In this document: piece after piece, positions 31,026 to 41,405 of the stretch
Numbering within the stretch: position 1 is the stretch's first letter
How the letters are laid out: each line of letters begins with the position of its first letter
DNA from: Lithodes maja
Lineage: Eukaryota > Arthropoda > Malacostraca > Decapoda > Lithodidae
NCBI GenBank assembly: GCA_037953745.1
Contig: JBAKBP010007430.1
Span: 36,033 to 100,032 of the forward strand
Direction of reading: 5' to 3'
Length of the DNA: 64,000 nt
Program-made: the position numbers and the translations under genes
The notes under the pieces: generated by a model
Database searches by the model: none
What the model was told of the DNA's origin: nothing
Seen by the model: the letters and a program-made list of their open reading frames with translations, nothing else

Positions 31026-31375
31026 TACTTGTTTCACAGACCTAAAGTCCTTTAGTTAGTAGTAGCTATTGAGTAATATGTAGGTAACATGTTTCTTTGT
31101 AGCACTCGAACATATGAAAATTTGACTTCCTATCTTGAAAAGTATAACATAAATTTAAAATCAAAGTATTGATGTAGATTATTTAAATGTTTTCATGGCA
31201 TCTCCTTATTTAAATTTGTTTACCACATTGTAAGATTAACTATTATTAATGCTTGTTACTTCTAATGGATTTACTGGTATTTTAATTTTAATTAATTAGT
31301 TGATTTTTGTTATTAAGTGTTGAATTGTATATTTGACTTAATTAACTATTTGTAGAAAGTAAATCTTAAGTGAGA

Positions 31376-32452
31376 AGGTATGTGGAAAGTACTTAGAATA
31401 TATGGAGTAGATGGCAAGTTGCTGAAAGCAGTGAAGAGCATGTAATGAGGGTGCAAAGGTGGCAGTACGTGTGGAGAATGAGCAGAGCGAGTTCTTTGAC
31501 CTGAATGATAGGTTGAAACAGGTGTGTGTGATGTCCCCGTGGTTGTTTACTGTATATATGGATGGAGTCATGAAAGAAATACTAGGAAGAGCAGTGGATG
31601 TTGGTGTATCGCTGAAAAGGGAGGGAAATGAGTGGAAGCTGCTGTTTGCTGATGATACAGTTCTGATGAGCGATAATGAATGGGAGTTGCAGGGTCTGGT
31701 AAATGAGTTTGGAATAGTGTGCGAAAAACGGAATTTGAAGGTAAATGCGGGTAAGAGCAAGGTTATGGTCTTCGAAAGGGGTGAAGTCACAGAGTGTGAG
31801 GTGAAGTTGAACGGTTATGCTATGGAGATCGTCAGCTCTTTTAAGTATCTGGGCAATGTGTTGAGTAAAAATGGGACTATGGATGAAGAAGTGCGGGAGA
31901 GGATGCAACAGGGGAAGAGGGTTGTAGGAACGTTGAAAGCAGTAACAAGAAATAGGGTGGTCAGTATGGAAGTGAAGAAGTCCTTGCATGACAGTGTGGT
32001 AATCCCGACACTAACTTACGGCAGCGAAGCATGGACGTTCGGGAAGAGACTCAGACCAAGAGTGAGAGCGGTGGAAATGAGTTACTTGAGAAGTGCGTGC
32101 GGAGTTACATGGAGGGATAGACAGACGAATGAGGAAGTAAGAAGGAGGTGTGGTGTGGAGGTAGATGTGCTGAAAACTGTGAAAAGGAACAACTTGAGAT
32201 GGTTCGGCCATATGGAACGTATGGAAAGCGAGAGAATGACTAAGAGGGTGTACAAGAGCGAGGTGGAAGGACAGAGAGGGAGAGGTGCACCGAAGGAGAG
32301 GTGGAAGGCTGGAGTGAGGAAGTATATGGATGAAGGCGATGCTGGTTGGGAGGAGGGGCATCGACTGACTGGGGACAGATGTTCATGGGGGCGGTTCGTT
32401 TGTGGCCACCCCTTCGGGGATCACGGCGTCAGGCAATAGCTAGATGGATAGA
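31376..32452 (+). pseudogene. 5'-truncated RTE copy
   Basis: Starts inside the RT (GKYVESTRNIW equivalent region, TGGAAAGTACTTAGAATATA) and runs to the 3' tail TAGATGGATAGATAGA. The open frame 31459-32439 keeps GLKQ-like DRLKQVCVMSPWLFTVYMDGV, LLFADDTVLMSDNE and the C-terminal WRDRQTNEEV and RWFGHMERM. One extra base near 31444 shifts the upstream part. About 95% like the full-length copy by eye, so a fairly young insertion made non-functional by truncation. Confidence 0.85.
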
Positions 32453-33009
32453 TAGAAATCTTAAGTTAATGAATTGTCTCATTTCTGACTATTTATTTGG
32501 AGAAAAAAGAAATTGATTTATTAACAAGTAAACAATGGATGAAGTACCGGTATTGATCCATAATGCTCTTTGCATTTTGGACTTTACTGCTCATTTAATC
32601 CCTAGCCACATCATTGTCAATATTTAACTCAGCCAAACAGCTATGATAATACCATGCCATCTTGTTTCTCCGGGGCTCCAGGCCTGGGTTTTTCCTCCAG
32701 TTACCAAGTTTACCCTCTTGCTCCGGCAGCCTTTGAACTTTCGCACCATCCTGATCCAGGATATTTTTTTCCATTTTGTGAGGGTTACCTATTCATATCT
32801 CCGCATTGGTATAGTCTAACTTTCGGTAAATAATTTGTCAAAATGCAACACTCATGGTTGTCCTGAGATTGTTGGTGACTAGAACCCTCTACATCAAGTA
32901 GTTCTTGTAGAATGATGTATATAAGGGAGGTGTTTGAGTCGGACAATGTTAATGTGCCATGGGTGTGTTTGAACGTCTGCCCGGCATACAACTTCATCTT
33001 GTAAACACT
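32453..33009. other. Unassigned segment
   Basis: No recognisable gene or repeat end apart from AT-rich DNA. Confidence 0.3.
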
Positions 33010-33530
33010 TGTCTAGTGTTGATTATCTGTGTGTGATAACCCAGGTTCGAATCCCGGTGGATCACATATATCTATCTATCTATCTATTGCCAGACGCCTT
33101 ACTCCCCTTATGGGGGTGGCCATACACAAAATGCCCCCAAGTGAACCTATCCCCTGTAAGAGGGACAACCCATGCCAGTTTACTGAAGGACTTACAGGAT
33201 TAACCACTCAATTTAGGGTCCGTCTGACTCCGAGGCATTTTATGTATTTGTTAGCACTATTTTTCTACAGCGGTGTGCGGCTAATCCATCCACTAACTTG
33301 CTTCACCCTAAGATAGCAGTACTGATTTGTATACGGTTTACTCCCCTAGACAGGTTGCCGACCAAGGCTGACGAGTCCCATCCACCCGGATTTTTATAAG
33401 GTTATCTCCCCTAGATGGGTTGCCGACCAAGGCTAACGAGTCCCATCCACCCGAAACACATATATGCTTTCATTAATTTTGTTTGAGGTGTTTGGTGTTG
33501 TGGTGAAATTAATAAAAATATAGATTATTA
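33010..33530 (+). mobile_element. tRNA-derived SINE split by an RTE-type insertion
   Basis: The head at 33010-33071 ends with a B-box (GGTTCGAATCC, then CGGTGGATCACA). The tail resumes at about 33467 (ATATATGCTTTCATTAATTT, GTTTGGTGTTGTGGTG). The undivided relative at 34330-34479 shows both halves in continuity. The 5' half with the A-box is missing or decayed. Confidence 0.65.
33072..33466 (-). mobile_element. Short non-autonomous element using RTE 3' end, with 9 bp target duplication
   Basis: Flanked by CACATATAT at 33063-33071 and 33467-33475. On the - strand it ends in an ATAG tail preceded by the RTE-like 3' sequence (CAATAGATAG). Its 5' part contains a tandem pair of about 57 bp units (GGTTGCCGACCAAGGCT, GAGTCCCATCCACCC) at about 33338-33452. 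It has no ORF and is probably mobilised by the RTE machinery. Confidence 0.65.
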
Positions 33531-33606
33531 GTAGGTTCAGGGATATTTCGTAGCGAGGCCGGTCTATATGATCTGTGCCCCATGAATATTCTTTCCTCTC
33601 ACTTAA

Positions 33607-34224
33607 TCCGGGAGCTGCGGGGAGACTCTTAAGAGTTCCCCCGGCGGACTGCGGGAAGACTCTTGAGAGTAAGTAAAATAAAAAATCAACTTTTGACATC
33701 GAAAAAAAAAAAAAAAAAATATTTTTATTTTTTTATTTTTTATTTTTTTTTGGCCCCTGGGCCATGCAAAATCTCAGTCCTCTACCTCCCCTCCTTCCCC
33801 ACTTTCCTCCTCTCCTTCAGTTATCACCTATTTTCCCTATTATTCCCTTATTCTGAGGTATATTTTCGTGCTAACATTAGCGAGTTGCAAGCAGGGTGTT
33901 GTCATCACTGATGGCAAGAGAGAGAGAGAGCGTATCGATCGACTGTGTCTCAGTGGCCTTGGGGGAAATTGGCGGGAAAGCAGTTTGCCTCACCCATACA
34001 TTATACAACTCGCGGGCTATATCTCCGATTTTGACCATCCAAACGCTGTTTTCACTCGTTTTATTGTTGTTTCAGGTTAATACCTTTATAATCAACCCAT
34101 AATAGGCGCATATGGATAATTATTAATGCTATTAATGGTACAATGATTATTTTAGTGACGGAAACACCTCAAATACGTCAGCACAGGGGGACGTTTTCAA
34201 TTACCCCCATGCGCACTTGTTAGG
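33607..34224 (+). mobile_element. TTAA MITE family A, copy 1 (subtype b)
   Basis: TTAA at 33603-33606 and 34225-34228. Begins TCCGGGAGCTGCGG (family consensus CCCGGGAGCTGCGGG) and ends near GCGCACTTGTTAGG. Subtype b is recognised by ACTCTTGAGAGTAAG and CTTTTGACATCG. A poly-A/poly-T region lies near 33700-33755. It has no transposase; piggyBac-type by target site. Confidence 0.8.
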
Positions 34225-34329
34225 TTAAACATTAGGCTACCATAGGCGGTTGGGAATATGAACATGATTAGATTAATATCCAGTATTCGAGAATGGATAA
34301 TAAGTCGTAGGCGTGTGCATAAACCTTTA

Positions 34330-34479
34330 TCTCTCCTGGTGGTGTAATGGTTAGAGTGTTTAAAAATCTGTGTGTGATAACCCAGGTTCGAATCCCGGTG
34401 GATCACATAATATATGCTTTCATTAATTTCGTTGGAGGTGTTTGGTGTTGTGGTGACATTAATAAAAATATAGATTATT
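34330..34479 (+). mobile_element. tRNA-derived SINE, near full length
   Basis: The head reads like a tRNA gene: A-box region TGGTGTAATGGTTAGAG and B-box GGTTCGAATCC, ending CGGTGGATCACA. It is followed by an unrelated AT-rich body. The anticodon stem is not well formed and no CCA end or terminator fits, so it is a SINE head rather than a working tRNA. It shares its body with the split copy at 33.0-33.5 kb. Confidence 0.65.
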
Positions 34480-34734
34480 GATTATTTGTATGCCAATTTG
34501 CCTTTAGAGTTAGTATTTTCAGAACTGATATATTTTAGATTTGCACTTTGAAAGATTTGTTAAGACTGGTAATTATTGCATAAATGTTTACCGGTAGGCT
34601 ATTCAAATCTTGATGATGTGTCACTTAGCTCTACTTCCATTAGTTCAGTATACAGTATTTTTATATTTTTAAACTTAAAAATTTCCTTAAATTTATATTT
34701 TTCAATACTTGCTTTAGATTTAAATTTTTAAACA

Positions 34735-34945
34735 GATATTAGGTATTCCTATGGGTGGAAATGCTGGCCATTTAATTGCAGATATATTCTTGCTTGCTTT
34801 AGAATTAAAATATATAAAAGACTTAGTTGACATTAGCAAGAAAGATGACATACCAGAAAAATTAGCACTTGCTAAATTGTTAAGTAATAATAATGAAGAT
34901 ATTGATGATATCGTTGTTTGTAATGTGTTAGAATTTAATTGAGTC
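34735..34945 (+). pseudogene. Reverse transcriptase palm fragment (Penelope-like?)
   Basis: The frame reads ILGIPMGGNAGHLIADIFLLALE, then EDIDDIVVCN, ending in a stop. GIPMG...LIADIF and (Y)IDD are the motifs of the RT palm seen in Penelope-like elements and related GIPMG reverse transcriptases; here the Tyr of YxDD is replaced by Asp. It is isolated in AT-rich DNA with no other domains. The motif call is fairly good; the family is a guess. Confidence 0.4.
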
Positions 34946-35411
34946 GCTAAATTTATTTATCCAAATTTCATCCCCCTCACACAAGGAATCCTAAATCAAG
35001 TGGAAAATGTTCTTGATATATAATATATACAAATTGATAATGAAGAGTGCACACTTAAAGTATATCACAAAATTAAAATTTGTAATACTTTCCTTTCCCT
35101 AGTAGTAATATTGATAATAATATAACATATGATTATTTTTTTCCCAACTAATAAGATTTTGTAAAATTTGCACTAAATAAGATGACTTTTGAGCTAGAGC
35201 TAGGTTACTATACATACTCTTAGTAGACAGAGGTTTTGATGCAAGTAAATTGTTGCATAAATTTAATATTTTTAAGGCCAATTAATGTGACTGTATTCTT
35301 AGAATTTATATCAATAATTTTAATCCAGTATTTTTAACTTGAAGTTTCTCGTATTACCCGGTACCTCTACTTACTGTTTGTCTGTATTTATTGATTGTTT
35401 ATCTACCTTTA

Positions 35412-36352
35412 CTGTGCGCAGCATGTGAGGAGGTGTGTAGGTAAAAAGGTAGAGGAGTGAAAGGAACATCATCATGGTCGGCTGAAGAGGTGAAACTAGC
35501 AGTTGAAGAGAAGAAAAAAAAACGCATATAGAGAGTGGTTGGGTAGTAGAGGGAATGAAGTTTTGGAGAGACAGAAAGGGGAAAGATACTTGGAGAAAAA
35601 GAGAATGGTGAAGAGAGTAGTGAAGGAATGTAGATGAGGTATTTGGAAGGAATATAAATGTAAAGTGGAGGGAGTGTAAGAAACTGTTCTGGAAAAAGGT
35701 CAAGAAAGTTAGGGAGAGTAGCAATGAAAGTAGTAAAGGTGTGAAAGTTAAGAATGGGCGAGTGCTAGCAGAGAAGCAAGAGAGAGTCAAGAGATGGAGG
35801 AAGTACTTCAATGAATTGTTGAACGTAGGGAATGAAACGCCAGCAAACATAGTTGGATGGGGTATGTGAGGCAGAAGAAGAGAAGCAGTGGAAGAGGAGG
35901 TAGGGATCAGGAGGTCAGAATTGTATGAAGCCTTGAAAAGAGTGAAGTTGGTGAAAGCATCAGGAATAAATGGAGTGTGTGGGGAGAGCTGAGGTATGGT
36001 GGTGAGATAGTGATTGAATGGATATGGAAAATGTCTAGACTACCAGACATGGGGCTGAATCCGGCTTCGGCTTCATAACTTTGTAAGGGCTTAAAATGAC
36101 ACTCATTTGTTTAAACTCTAATATTCTAAGGGTTGGCTATCAAAGCCGCACTGTGATTCGAAGGTGGCTTTGGCTTCGTACAGTTTTGTGTGGCTCCGGC
36201 TTCGGCTTCGCCTTGATGACTGTTTACCTGGCTTCGGCTTCGGCTTCGTAAAATTCTAGGGCGGCTGGCTTCGGCCCCATGTCTGTAGACTACTATGGGA
36301 GAAGGGAAGTGTGCCTGAAGACTGGAAGACAGGCATAATAGTCCACTTGTAT
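35412..36352 (+). pseudogene. Internal RTE fragment, truncated at both ends
   Basis: Matches the sense strand of the full RTE ORF from the region after the endonuclease (GCAGCATGTGAGGAGGTGTG) to the RT entry (GAAGACTGGAAGACAGGCAT). It has many stops and small indels. It is interrupted by a 242 bp hAT-type element at 36044-36285. Confidence 0.75.
36044..36285. mobile_element. hAT-type MITE with 8 bp target duplication
   Basis: The target duplication TAGACTAC lies at 36036-36043 and 36286-36293. Terminal repeats are CAGACATGGGGC and its exact inverse. Eight-bp duplications and short CAG-starting ends are typical of hAT. The interior is rich in GGCTTCG repeats. It lies within an RTE fragment, which gives the empty-site sequence by comparison with 23.6 kb. 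Confidence 0.88.
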
Positions 36353-36354
36353 TA

Positions 36355-36820
36355 TATCTGTTTACTTTTGATAGTATCAATTGCTTGCCTTTGTAATTTC
36401 CTCATTTTATTTGTACTATAAATGCAGGTTATTTGATGGGTAACAGTTGGTAGGGGTCATGTATGCATGCTATGCTGACAGGTACCTACCCGATAGCACT
36501 ATTGTTTGTGAGTGCTGTTTGTATTTTCTATTATTGTTAATTTTGTAATATTATTAATGTTGGGGCAGGAGCTAGGAATCCTCCCCTTTTAAAATTCTCC
36601 TACTCATCGAGACAGAGAAAAGGGCGAGGGAACGCGAAAGTGGTCCTGGACCCTGAGATTTAGAACTATTGAATGTTGTTTCTGTTCGGGCTCTGTCTCG
36701 AGGGCGAGGCATCCACCCCTAGCAATGGGGTATGTGCCTGAGTATATACATGCATACTATTGTTAATATCTTATATTGCAAATTTGTTTATATATTTTAT
36801 GAATATTGTTCAATAGATTG
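36355..36820. other. Unassigned segment
   Basis: AT-rich DNA with no recognisable gene; GA-rich patch near 36600-36660. Confidence 0.3.
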
Positions 36821-36824
36821 TGTG

Positions 36825-36923
36825 ACAAAGCGTGAAAAGGGAATGGTTAAAGCAACAGATTTAGCAAATGACAGGAATGAATGGAGTAAGTTTGTTAGAG
36901 AGAGTACATGAAGGTCTCGGAAT

Positions 36924-36971
<48 letters not shown>

Positions 36972-37229
36972 GACAAACCTGGAAGGTCTTTGTCCCAGAT
37001 GTTGATGTAAAGAGACCTTGTCCGGAAGTATAACATCTGAGGTAAAGCCAATGATTTCAGGGGCTGATGAGTGATTGGTGCTTGTGAATGCTTGTGTGTT
37101 TGCTTTTTGTGGGCAAACTGTTATATGTGTTCTTCTCCTGTCACCATTTTTTTTTCCTTCATTATGTCTTTTGCTGATCCTCCCAACCCCATGTGGGAGT
37201 AAGAGCTGGCTACTGACTGACTGACAACA
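36825..37229 (+). pseudogene. 3' end of another non-LTR retrotransposon
   Basis: A frame with ATDLANDRNEWSKFVREST resembles the extreme C-terminus of RT ORFs of non-LTR elements. It is followed by a 3' UTR and a short tail of CTGA units (37217-37229). A run of about 39 T's lies at 36929-36967. The rest of the element is absent. Confidence 0.45.
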
Positions 37230-38119
37230 TGCAGTATTATCATCTTATAATGTAACTAGTTTGAATAGAATATTTTGATTTATAGTGTAGTTTCATTATT
37301 CATACAGAATTTACCAGATCATGAGCTTCCCAAATTGACTAATTCCTTGAATATGCCGAGAGTATGTTGTTACGTATCTTGATCCTCAAGTGGTTAACTT
37401 GATGAATCTAGATAGCACAGAGATATATATTAAGGTATCAGTCAGCTGAAGGCAAAACAAAAGTAATATCTAATAAAATTTCCTGTTGTTGCTTCCTTTC
37501 CTTTTGGATCTTAGGACTTAGTATCCTTTATTGACTGACACTCTTTAATTATGAAAAATACTGAAACTAATTAAAGTCATGTAGTATTTATAAAGAATTA
37601 TTATTTAACCGAAGCTTAGTAGGCTATGGTTATGAACCGAATAAGTTATATCTAAAGGACTATTAATTCTATAAAAAGTCTTGAAAGATAAATATTAAAG
37701 TAAGAATATTTCTGTCTCTTACCCTTTTTGAAATGAATAGATAGTTTTCTTATGTCCTTGTATTTATATTTAATGTAATTATTCTTGGTTCTTGTCTGAC
37801 GTTAATAGTATTATTATTATTATCATCAGGATTAATATCAAAGTCACATAAAAAGTTAAATATATATTTCATAATTAGTTAAATGTATTTCTTAACCACG
37901 TAACATTGAAGTTTGATTATGAGTAAATAAAGTTACAGGATCGCTTCATAGATTCGATTCAGGTCTCACTCAAATATGAAAAGCAAAATATAATATTTTG
38001 AAGCAAAAGAATTTTCTTCAGCTTAGGAAATCACTAGAAGTAATATTAACACAGCCATGTTAGTCTAAGGCGATATTACTAATATGAGACAATAGCATCA
38101 CCGTACTAAGCACCATTAA

Positions 38120-38227
38120 CCCGGGAGCTGCGGGAAGACTCTTAAGAGTTCCCCCGGCGGACTGCGGGAAGACTCTCTGGAGTAAGTAAAACTAAAAATC
38201 AACTTTTTACATCGAAAAAAAAAAAAA

Positions 38228-38263
<36 letters not shown>

Positions 38264-38744
38264 GCCCCTGGGCCATGCAAAATCTCAGTCCTCTACCTCC
38301 CCTCCTTCCCCACTTTCCTCCTATTCCTCAGTTATCACCTATTTTCCCTATTATTCCCTTATTCTGAGGTATATTTTCGTGCTAACATTAGCGAGTTGCA
38401 AGCAGGGTGTTGTCATCACTGATGGCCATCGAGTGCAAGAGAGAGAGAGAGAGTATCGATCGACTGTGTCGCAGTGGCCTTGGGGAAAATTGGCGGGAAG
38501 CTAGCTTGCCTCACCCATACATTATACAACTCGCGGGCTATATCTCCGATTTTGACCATCCAAACGCTGTTTTCACTCGTTTTATTGTTGTTTCAGGTTA
38601 ATACCTTTATAATCAACCCATAATAGGCGCATATGGATAATTATTAATGCTATTAATGGTACAATGAATATTTTAGTGACGAAAAACCTCAAATACGTCA
38701 GCACAGGGGGACGTTTTCATTTACCCCCGTGCGCACTTCAGAGG
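38120..38744 (+). mobile_element. TTAA MITE family A, copy 2 (subtype a)
   Basis: TTAA at 38116-38119 and 38745-38748. Subtype a: ACTCTCTGGAGTAAG, CTTTTTACATCG, right end CTTCAGAGG. It shares the variant GTCGCAGTGGCC with the inverted copy 55794-56420. A poly-T run of about 35 lies near 38228-38262. Confidence 0.85.
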
Positions 38745-38872
38745 TTAAGCAATGTAAGCTTAATTAAAAGAAAATGAAAGAACTCGTAAGTATTAATATA
38801 AAACAATAGTATTACTTTCATCATAACCCAATTACTTAAAGAGTTGCTTTAGTCCACAAGTTAGTCAACTAA

Positions 38873-39193
38873 AATAGTTAAGTACATAGTAGCGTTAACG
38901 TTAATTCGCAATCAAATAGTTAAACACATAATAGTAGCATTAACGTTAATTCCCAATCAAATAGTTAAGCACATAATAGTAGCGTTAACATTAATTCGCA
39001 ATCAAATAGTTAAGTACACAATAATAGTAGCGTTAACGTTAATTCGCAATCAAATAGTTAAGTACACAATAATAGTAGCGTTAACGTTAATTCGCAATCA
39101 AATAGTTAAGTACACAATAATAATAGCGTTAACGTTAATTCGCAATCAAATAGTTAAACACATAATAGTAGCGTTCACGTTAATTCCCAATCA
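38873..39193 (+). repeat. Seven-unit 45-48 bp tandem array in the LTR
   Basis: The unit begins AATAGTTAAGTACACAATAA, contains GCGTTAACGTTAATTCGC with a TTAACGTTAA palindrome and ends AATCA. The matching array in the other LTR is at 57466-57786. In LTR orientation it lies downstream of the TATA box. Confidence 0.85.
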
Positions 39194-39366
39194 CATATCT
39201 CACTAACCAACATAACGTAAGTGTTTACACCGAACACACTTAACACACACATATATAATCTGACTGACAGTCACAATCCCATTATAATACTTCACCCCGT
39301 CTTCCTCCAGCTGCAAGTTCACCTTCCCCAACTCCAAATGAGACTGATTTGAATGCCCACAATTCG

Positions 39367-39540
39367 GGTCTTATATACCAAACAATGATGGTGTAGGAAC
39401 GAATCAGGAGGCGGGGGTGGTGCCGGCTCCAATCATAGCTCCTCGAGTCGCATAACAGGTGCCTGGTCCACTCACAGCTCCTCGAGTTGCATAGCAGGTG
39501 CCTGGTCCAATCACAGCTCCTGGCGTCGAACATACGTCAT
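39367..39540 (-). promoter_or_regulatory. LTR promoter: TATA box and repeated CCAAT motifs
   Basis: On the - strand a TATATAAG box (39367-39376) lies downstream of about 2.5 tandem units of 39 bp (39425-39520) carrying ATTGG/GAGGAGCTGTGA motifs, i.e. inverted CCAAT boxes. This is the arrangement expected of a U3 promoter. The same block is at 57960-58130. Confidence 0.5.
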
Positions 39541-39706
39541 AGCGTCGGTCATCAAGTAGTTTGCAGGGTCCCCTATGACGCACGCAGGTGTGAAGGCTAG
39601 TTTGCTGGTTCCCCACTCGCTAGTCTGCTTCACCGTTTGGGTAGTGTGGCTCCTTCAACTCTAATTCTAACTCTTAAATTAACATACAGGGCTCCGTATG
39701 TCAGAC

Positions 39707-39730
39707 CTCCCCCCTAGAAAAGAGTTTAAG
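39707..39730 (-). promoter_or_regulatory. Polypurine tract of the Gmr1-like element
   Basis: The minus strand reads CTTTTCTAGGGGGGAGG immediately before the 3' LTR start, the expected plus-strand priming site. Confidence 0.6.
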
Positions 39731-39939
39731 GAGTACAGTACATAATATTAAACAGAATACATAAATAGATTCACCACCAGATTGGCAACAGCAAGATTAT
39801 AATGAGGATATAATAAGGATATCACCCAAAGTAGGCAACGTCTCCAGGTACCACATCAGAACATAGCCGGAACGTAGCTGGAGCGTTATTCGAACTGCAA
39901 GGCATCTCACAGCTGAAGGCTTGACAGCACACTACTAAA

Positions 39940-41405
39940 GCATAATATTTACCTCGCTACAAGGGAGAGCTAATTGCCAAAATCCTCTTATTAAGTTAAA
40001 CTTACTGCTGTTTGAGGCCAACCTGGTAAATGCAATCTTTGATCCGTGGCAGTGGGTAGGTATCGTTCTTTGTGACCGCATTGACTTGCCTATAGTCCCT
40101 ACAAAACCTATGGCTCCCGCCTGGCTTTGGCACAAGTATGACCGGACTACTCCACTGGCTTAACCCGTCCAGCCCCAGCGACGCGTCTGACGCGTCGGCG
40201 ATGTATGTAACGCACAGCCCCAGAGACGCGCCTGACGCGTCACCCTAATTGCGCCGACCGTAACCTCAGGTGTAGCCACTCAAGAGGGCTCAGATTTGTA
40301 TGGGAACTGTATACGTATCCCACGCAACCGTGCCGATGGTTGAAAACTCTCAAAGTCCACGTGCGTGCGCGCGAGCGCGCAATAACCTGGTTTTTTGGGA
40401 TAATTGCCTTCAATTTTTTACTCTTATAAAATCCGTTTTCGGGGGCTCTGTAGGACCATTTTTTAAGCTTTTTGAGCGGTTTTTCGTGGTTTTTCCTTCA
40501 TTCCTAACCCATTCGCTATTGTTTCTGGAATAAAACCATTTTTTGAAAACCGGCCGGGTTCTGGTGCGCAAACATTACAAAACTAGCCGGGGCTCCACGG
40601 GTTAAGGCCCTAGTGATCAGTTCGTTAGATAACATAAAGTCAAGCTCGACCTGCAGTATACTCCTGCGTTGTGGCGAAACACGGTAGGGGGATAGTTTAA
40701 TGGGAGTTGCATCCCCTACGTCGATGTCGTGCACGGCCAAAGAAGTGAGCCCTGGAGTATCACGGAACACACTGAGAGACTGAGATAAAACAGAGATTAG
40801 ATGGTTCGCTTGCTCAGAGGGAAGATGACATAGTTTAGATGGTAATTCCCTCCAAGCCACTGAATTATACTGAAAGTTGGATAGGCTACATGACAAGTCA
40901 AAGTCTGCATGGATACCTTCAGGCTCTGGAACAGTCTGTTGCGGGTCAGTAAGAGAACTGAAGACTTCTTCCGCACCAGGCTGTTCACAGGTCCTGACAT
41001 TCACTGCCACAGTGGGAGAATCTGGAGGAGAGGAATCAGGGGACCTATGGTAGGGCTTCAACATATTTATATGGAATACTTGCGTGGGCTTTCTCCTGTC
41101 TGGGGTAGTTACTAGATAATCGGTAATGCTCACCCTCCGAATGATCTTATATGGGCCCCTGAACTTGGCAGATAAAGGTTGGCCAAAAAGGGGGAGCAGA
41201 ACCAAAACCTCATCACCGGGCTGAAACTCCCTCTCACAGGCTTTTCTGTCATACCATTTCTTCATGGAGCTTTTAGCCACGGTCAAGTTTTGAGCGGCAA
41301 ACTCACATGAGGATCTCAGCCGGGTTTTGAAATCTGAAACATACTTGAAGAGGTTTTGGTTCCCCTCCTGGCCAACTAGGCTATCCTGCAATAGTTGCAA
41401 AGGAC
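39940..41405 (-). pseudogene. Gmr1-like integrase C-terminus and partial RT
   Basis: From 41405 downward: the integrase tail (FKTRLRSSCEFAAQNL), the GPY/F module (SAKFRGPYKIIRRVSITDYLV), a linker, then RT entry (IKLSPYRVSPQRRSILQVELD). A 438 bp TTAA element interrupts; beyond it RT continues (SSPVILVPKPGG, CRDYRQVNAVT, YPLPRIKDC). A one-base shift occurs near 40005, after which FNLIRGFWQLAL is seen, and the coding then ends. The YxDD block and RNase H are absent. Removing the TTAA element plus one TTAA (442 bp) restores the register. Confidence 0.82.
40164..40601. mobile_element. TTAA-flanked element (CCCGTCCAGCCCC ends) inside RT
   Basis: TTAA at 40160-40163 and 40602-40605. Ends CCCGTCCAGCCCC and, inverted, CCCGTGGAGCCCC (11 of 13). 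438 bp with no transposase. Near the left end AGCCCCAG/GACGCG units repeat. It is a third TTAA family in this window. Confidence 0.82.

Larger units (their letters stand above)
37368..39705 (-). repeat. 3' LTR of the Gmr1-like element
   Basis: Shares its whole length with 55326-58298 at about 99% outside the MITEs. On the - strand it starts TCTGACATACGG after a G-rich polypurine tract and ends GATACGTAACA. It contains one TTAA MITE (38120-38744), a seven-unit tandem array, CCAAT-type repeats and a TATATAAG box. TTAA at 37832-37835 is an unoccupied site that is occupied in the other LTR. Confidence 0.85.

Noticed and set aside
34330..34410. Possible functional tRNA gene
   Set aside because: A- and B-boxes are good but the anticodon arm and acceptor stem do not pair well, and it continues into a shared SINE body.
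38873..39193. CRISPR-like array in the LTR
   Set aside because: Contiguous tandem units with no variable spacers, duplicated in both LTRs.
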